Part shown: positions 13,165 to 13,285 of the stretch, piece by piece
How positions within the stretch are numbered: position 1 is the stretch's first letter
Layout of the letters: each line of letters starts with the position of its first letter
NCBI GenBank assembly: GCA_003446775.1
Contig: DMCH01000106.1
Coordinates: 1 to 13,285 of the forward strand
Origin: Chloroflexota bacterium
GTDB lineage: Bacteria; Chloroflexota; Dormibacteria; Dormibacterales; Dormibacteraceae
Direction of reading: 5' to 3'
Length of the DNA stretch: 13,285 nt
Notes under the pieces: model-generated
The model's input: the letters and a program-made list of their open reading frames with translations, nothing else
Databases searched by the model: none
What the model was told of the DNA's origin: nothing
Translations under genes and position numbers: made by a program

Positions 13165-13285
13165 TGGAACACCTCACGCAACAGGTCTATGAGCGGCCAC
13201 CAGGTGTACCCGAGCGTGTTACTCAACTCCAATCCGGAGGATATGGAGAAGAGGCCTCAGCAACGCCCCGCAAACGGTTTTGAAG

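Noticed and set aside
13243..13285. Possible plus-strand gene start (ATG 13243 after GGAGG) at the right edge
   Set aside because: Only 14 codons are visible, the GGAGG is too close to the ATG, and the residues match nothing I recognise.
1..13285. CRISPR arrays, tandem repeats, rRNA or riboswitch
   Set aside because: Scanned by eye for spaced direct repeats and for known riboswitch cores; none seen.

Overview
The window is GC-rich and almost all of its genes lie on the minus strand. Strong GGAGG-type ribosome sites, frequent GTG starts, an apparent F420-type oxidoreductase remnant and an actinobacterial-style secreted-repeat lipoprotein suggest a soil actinobacterium or a related high-GC lineage such as Chloroflexota or Dormibacterota. 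This is an inference from style and families; no marker gene fixes the taxon.

Layout from left to right. Positions 1-176 hold the start of a transposase gene that runs off the left edge. Positions 351-410 hold the first 19 codons of a truncated LLM-type (luciferase-like) oxidoreductase. Then comes a catabolic block on the minus strand, listed here left to right and transcribed right to left: a DUF35 zinc-ribbon/OB-fold protein (424-813), a thiolase-like enzyme without the usual cysteines (813-1952), an ADP-forming acyl-CoA synthetase (1949-4039), a CurA/PTGR-type NADPH reductase (4095-5120) and a type-B carboxylesterase (5107-6621). A perfect 13-bp hairpin (6651-6681) separates these from a LIV-type solute-binding lipoprotein (6701-8014). 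A TetR-family regulator (8117-8809, plus strand) is divergent from the binding protein and convergent with livM. The rest of the transporter follows as a tight operon transcribed livG-livF-livH-livM (12275 to 8806). To the right lie a decayed transposase start (12427-12600) and a secreted-repeat lipoprotein (12682-13164).

How it fits together: the genes look like an uptake-and-degradation module for an unidentified small carboxylic ester, ketone or acyl compound. The binding protein and LivGFHM would import it. The esterase, reductase, acyl-CoA synthetase and thiolase-like/DUF35 pair would process it. The most interesting signal is a 22-bp inverted repeat present twice, at 8044-8065 and 12342-12363. 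Each copy sits in the same place over a minus-strand promoter, one for the binding-protein gene and one for livGFHM. They match at 18 of 22 positions and are probably the operators of the TetR protein encoded between the two units.

Second, the gene that should follow DUF35 in the operon is cut after 19 codons where the transposase-bearing segment begins, so the operon appears to have been interrupted by an insertion. Everything here is read by eye; no database or folding program was used.
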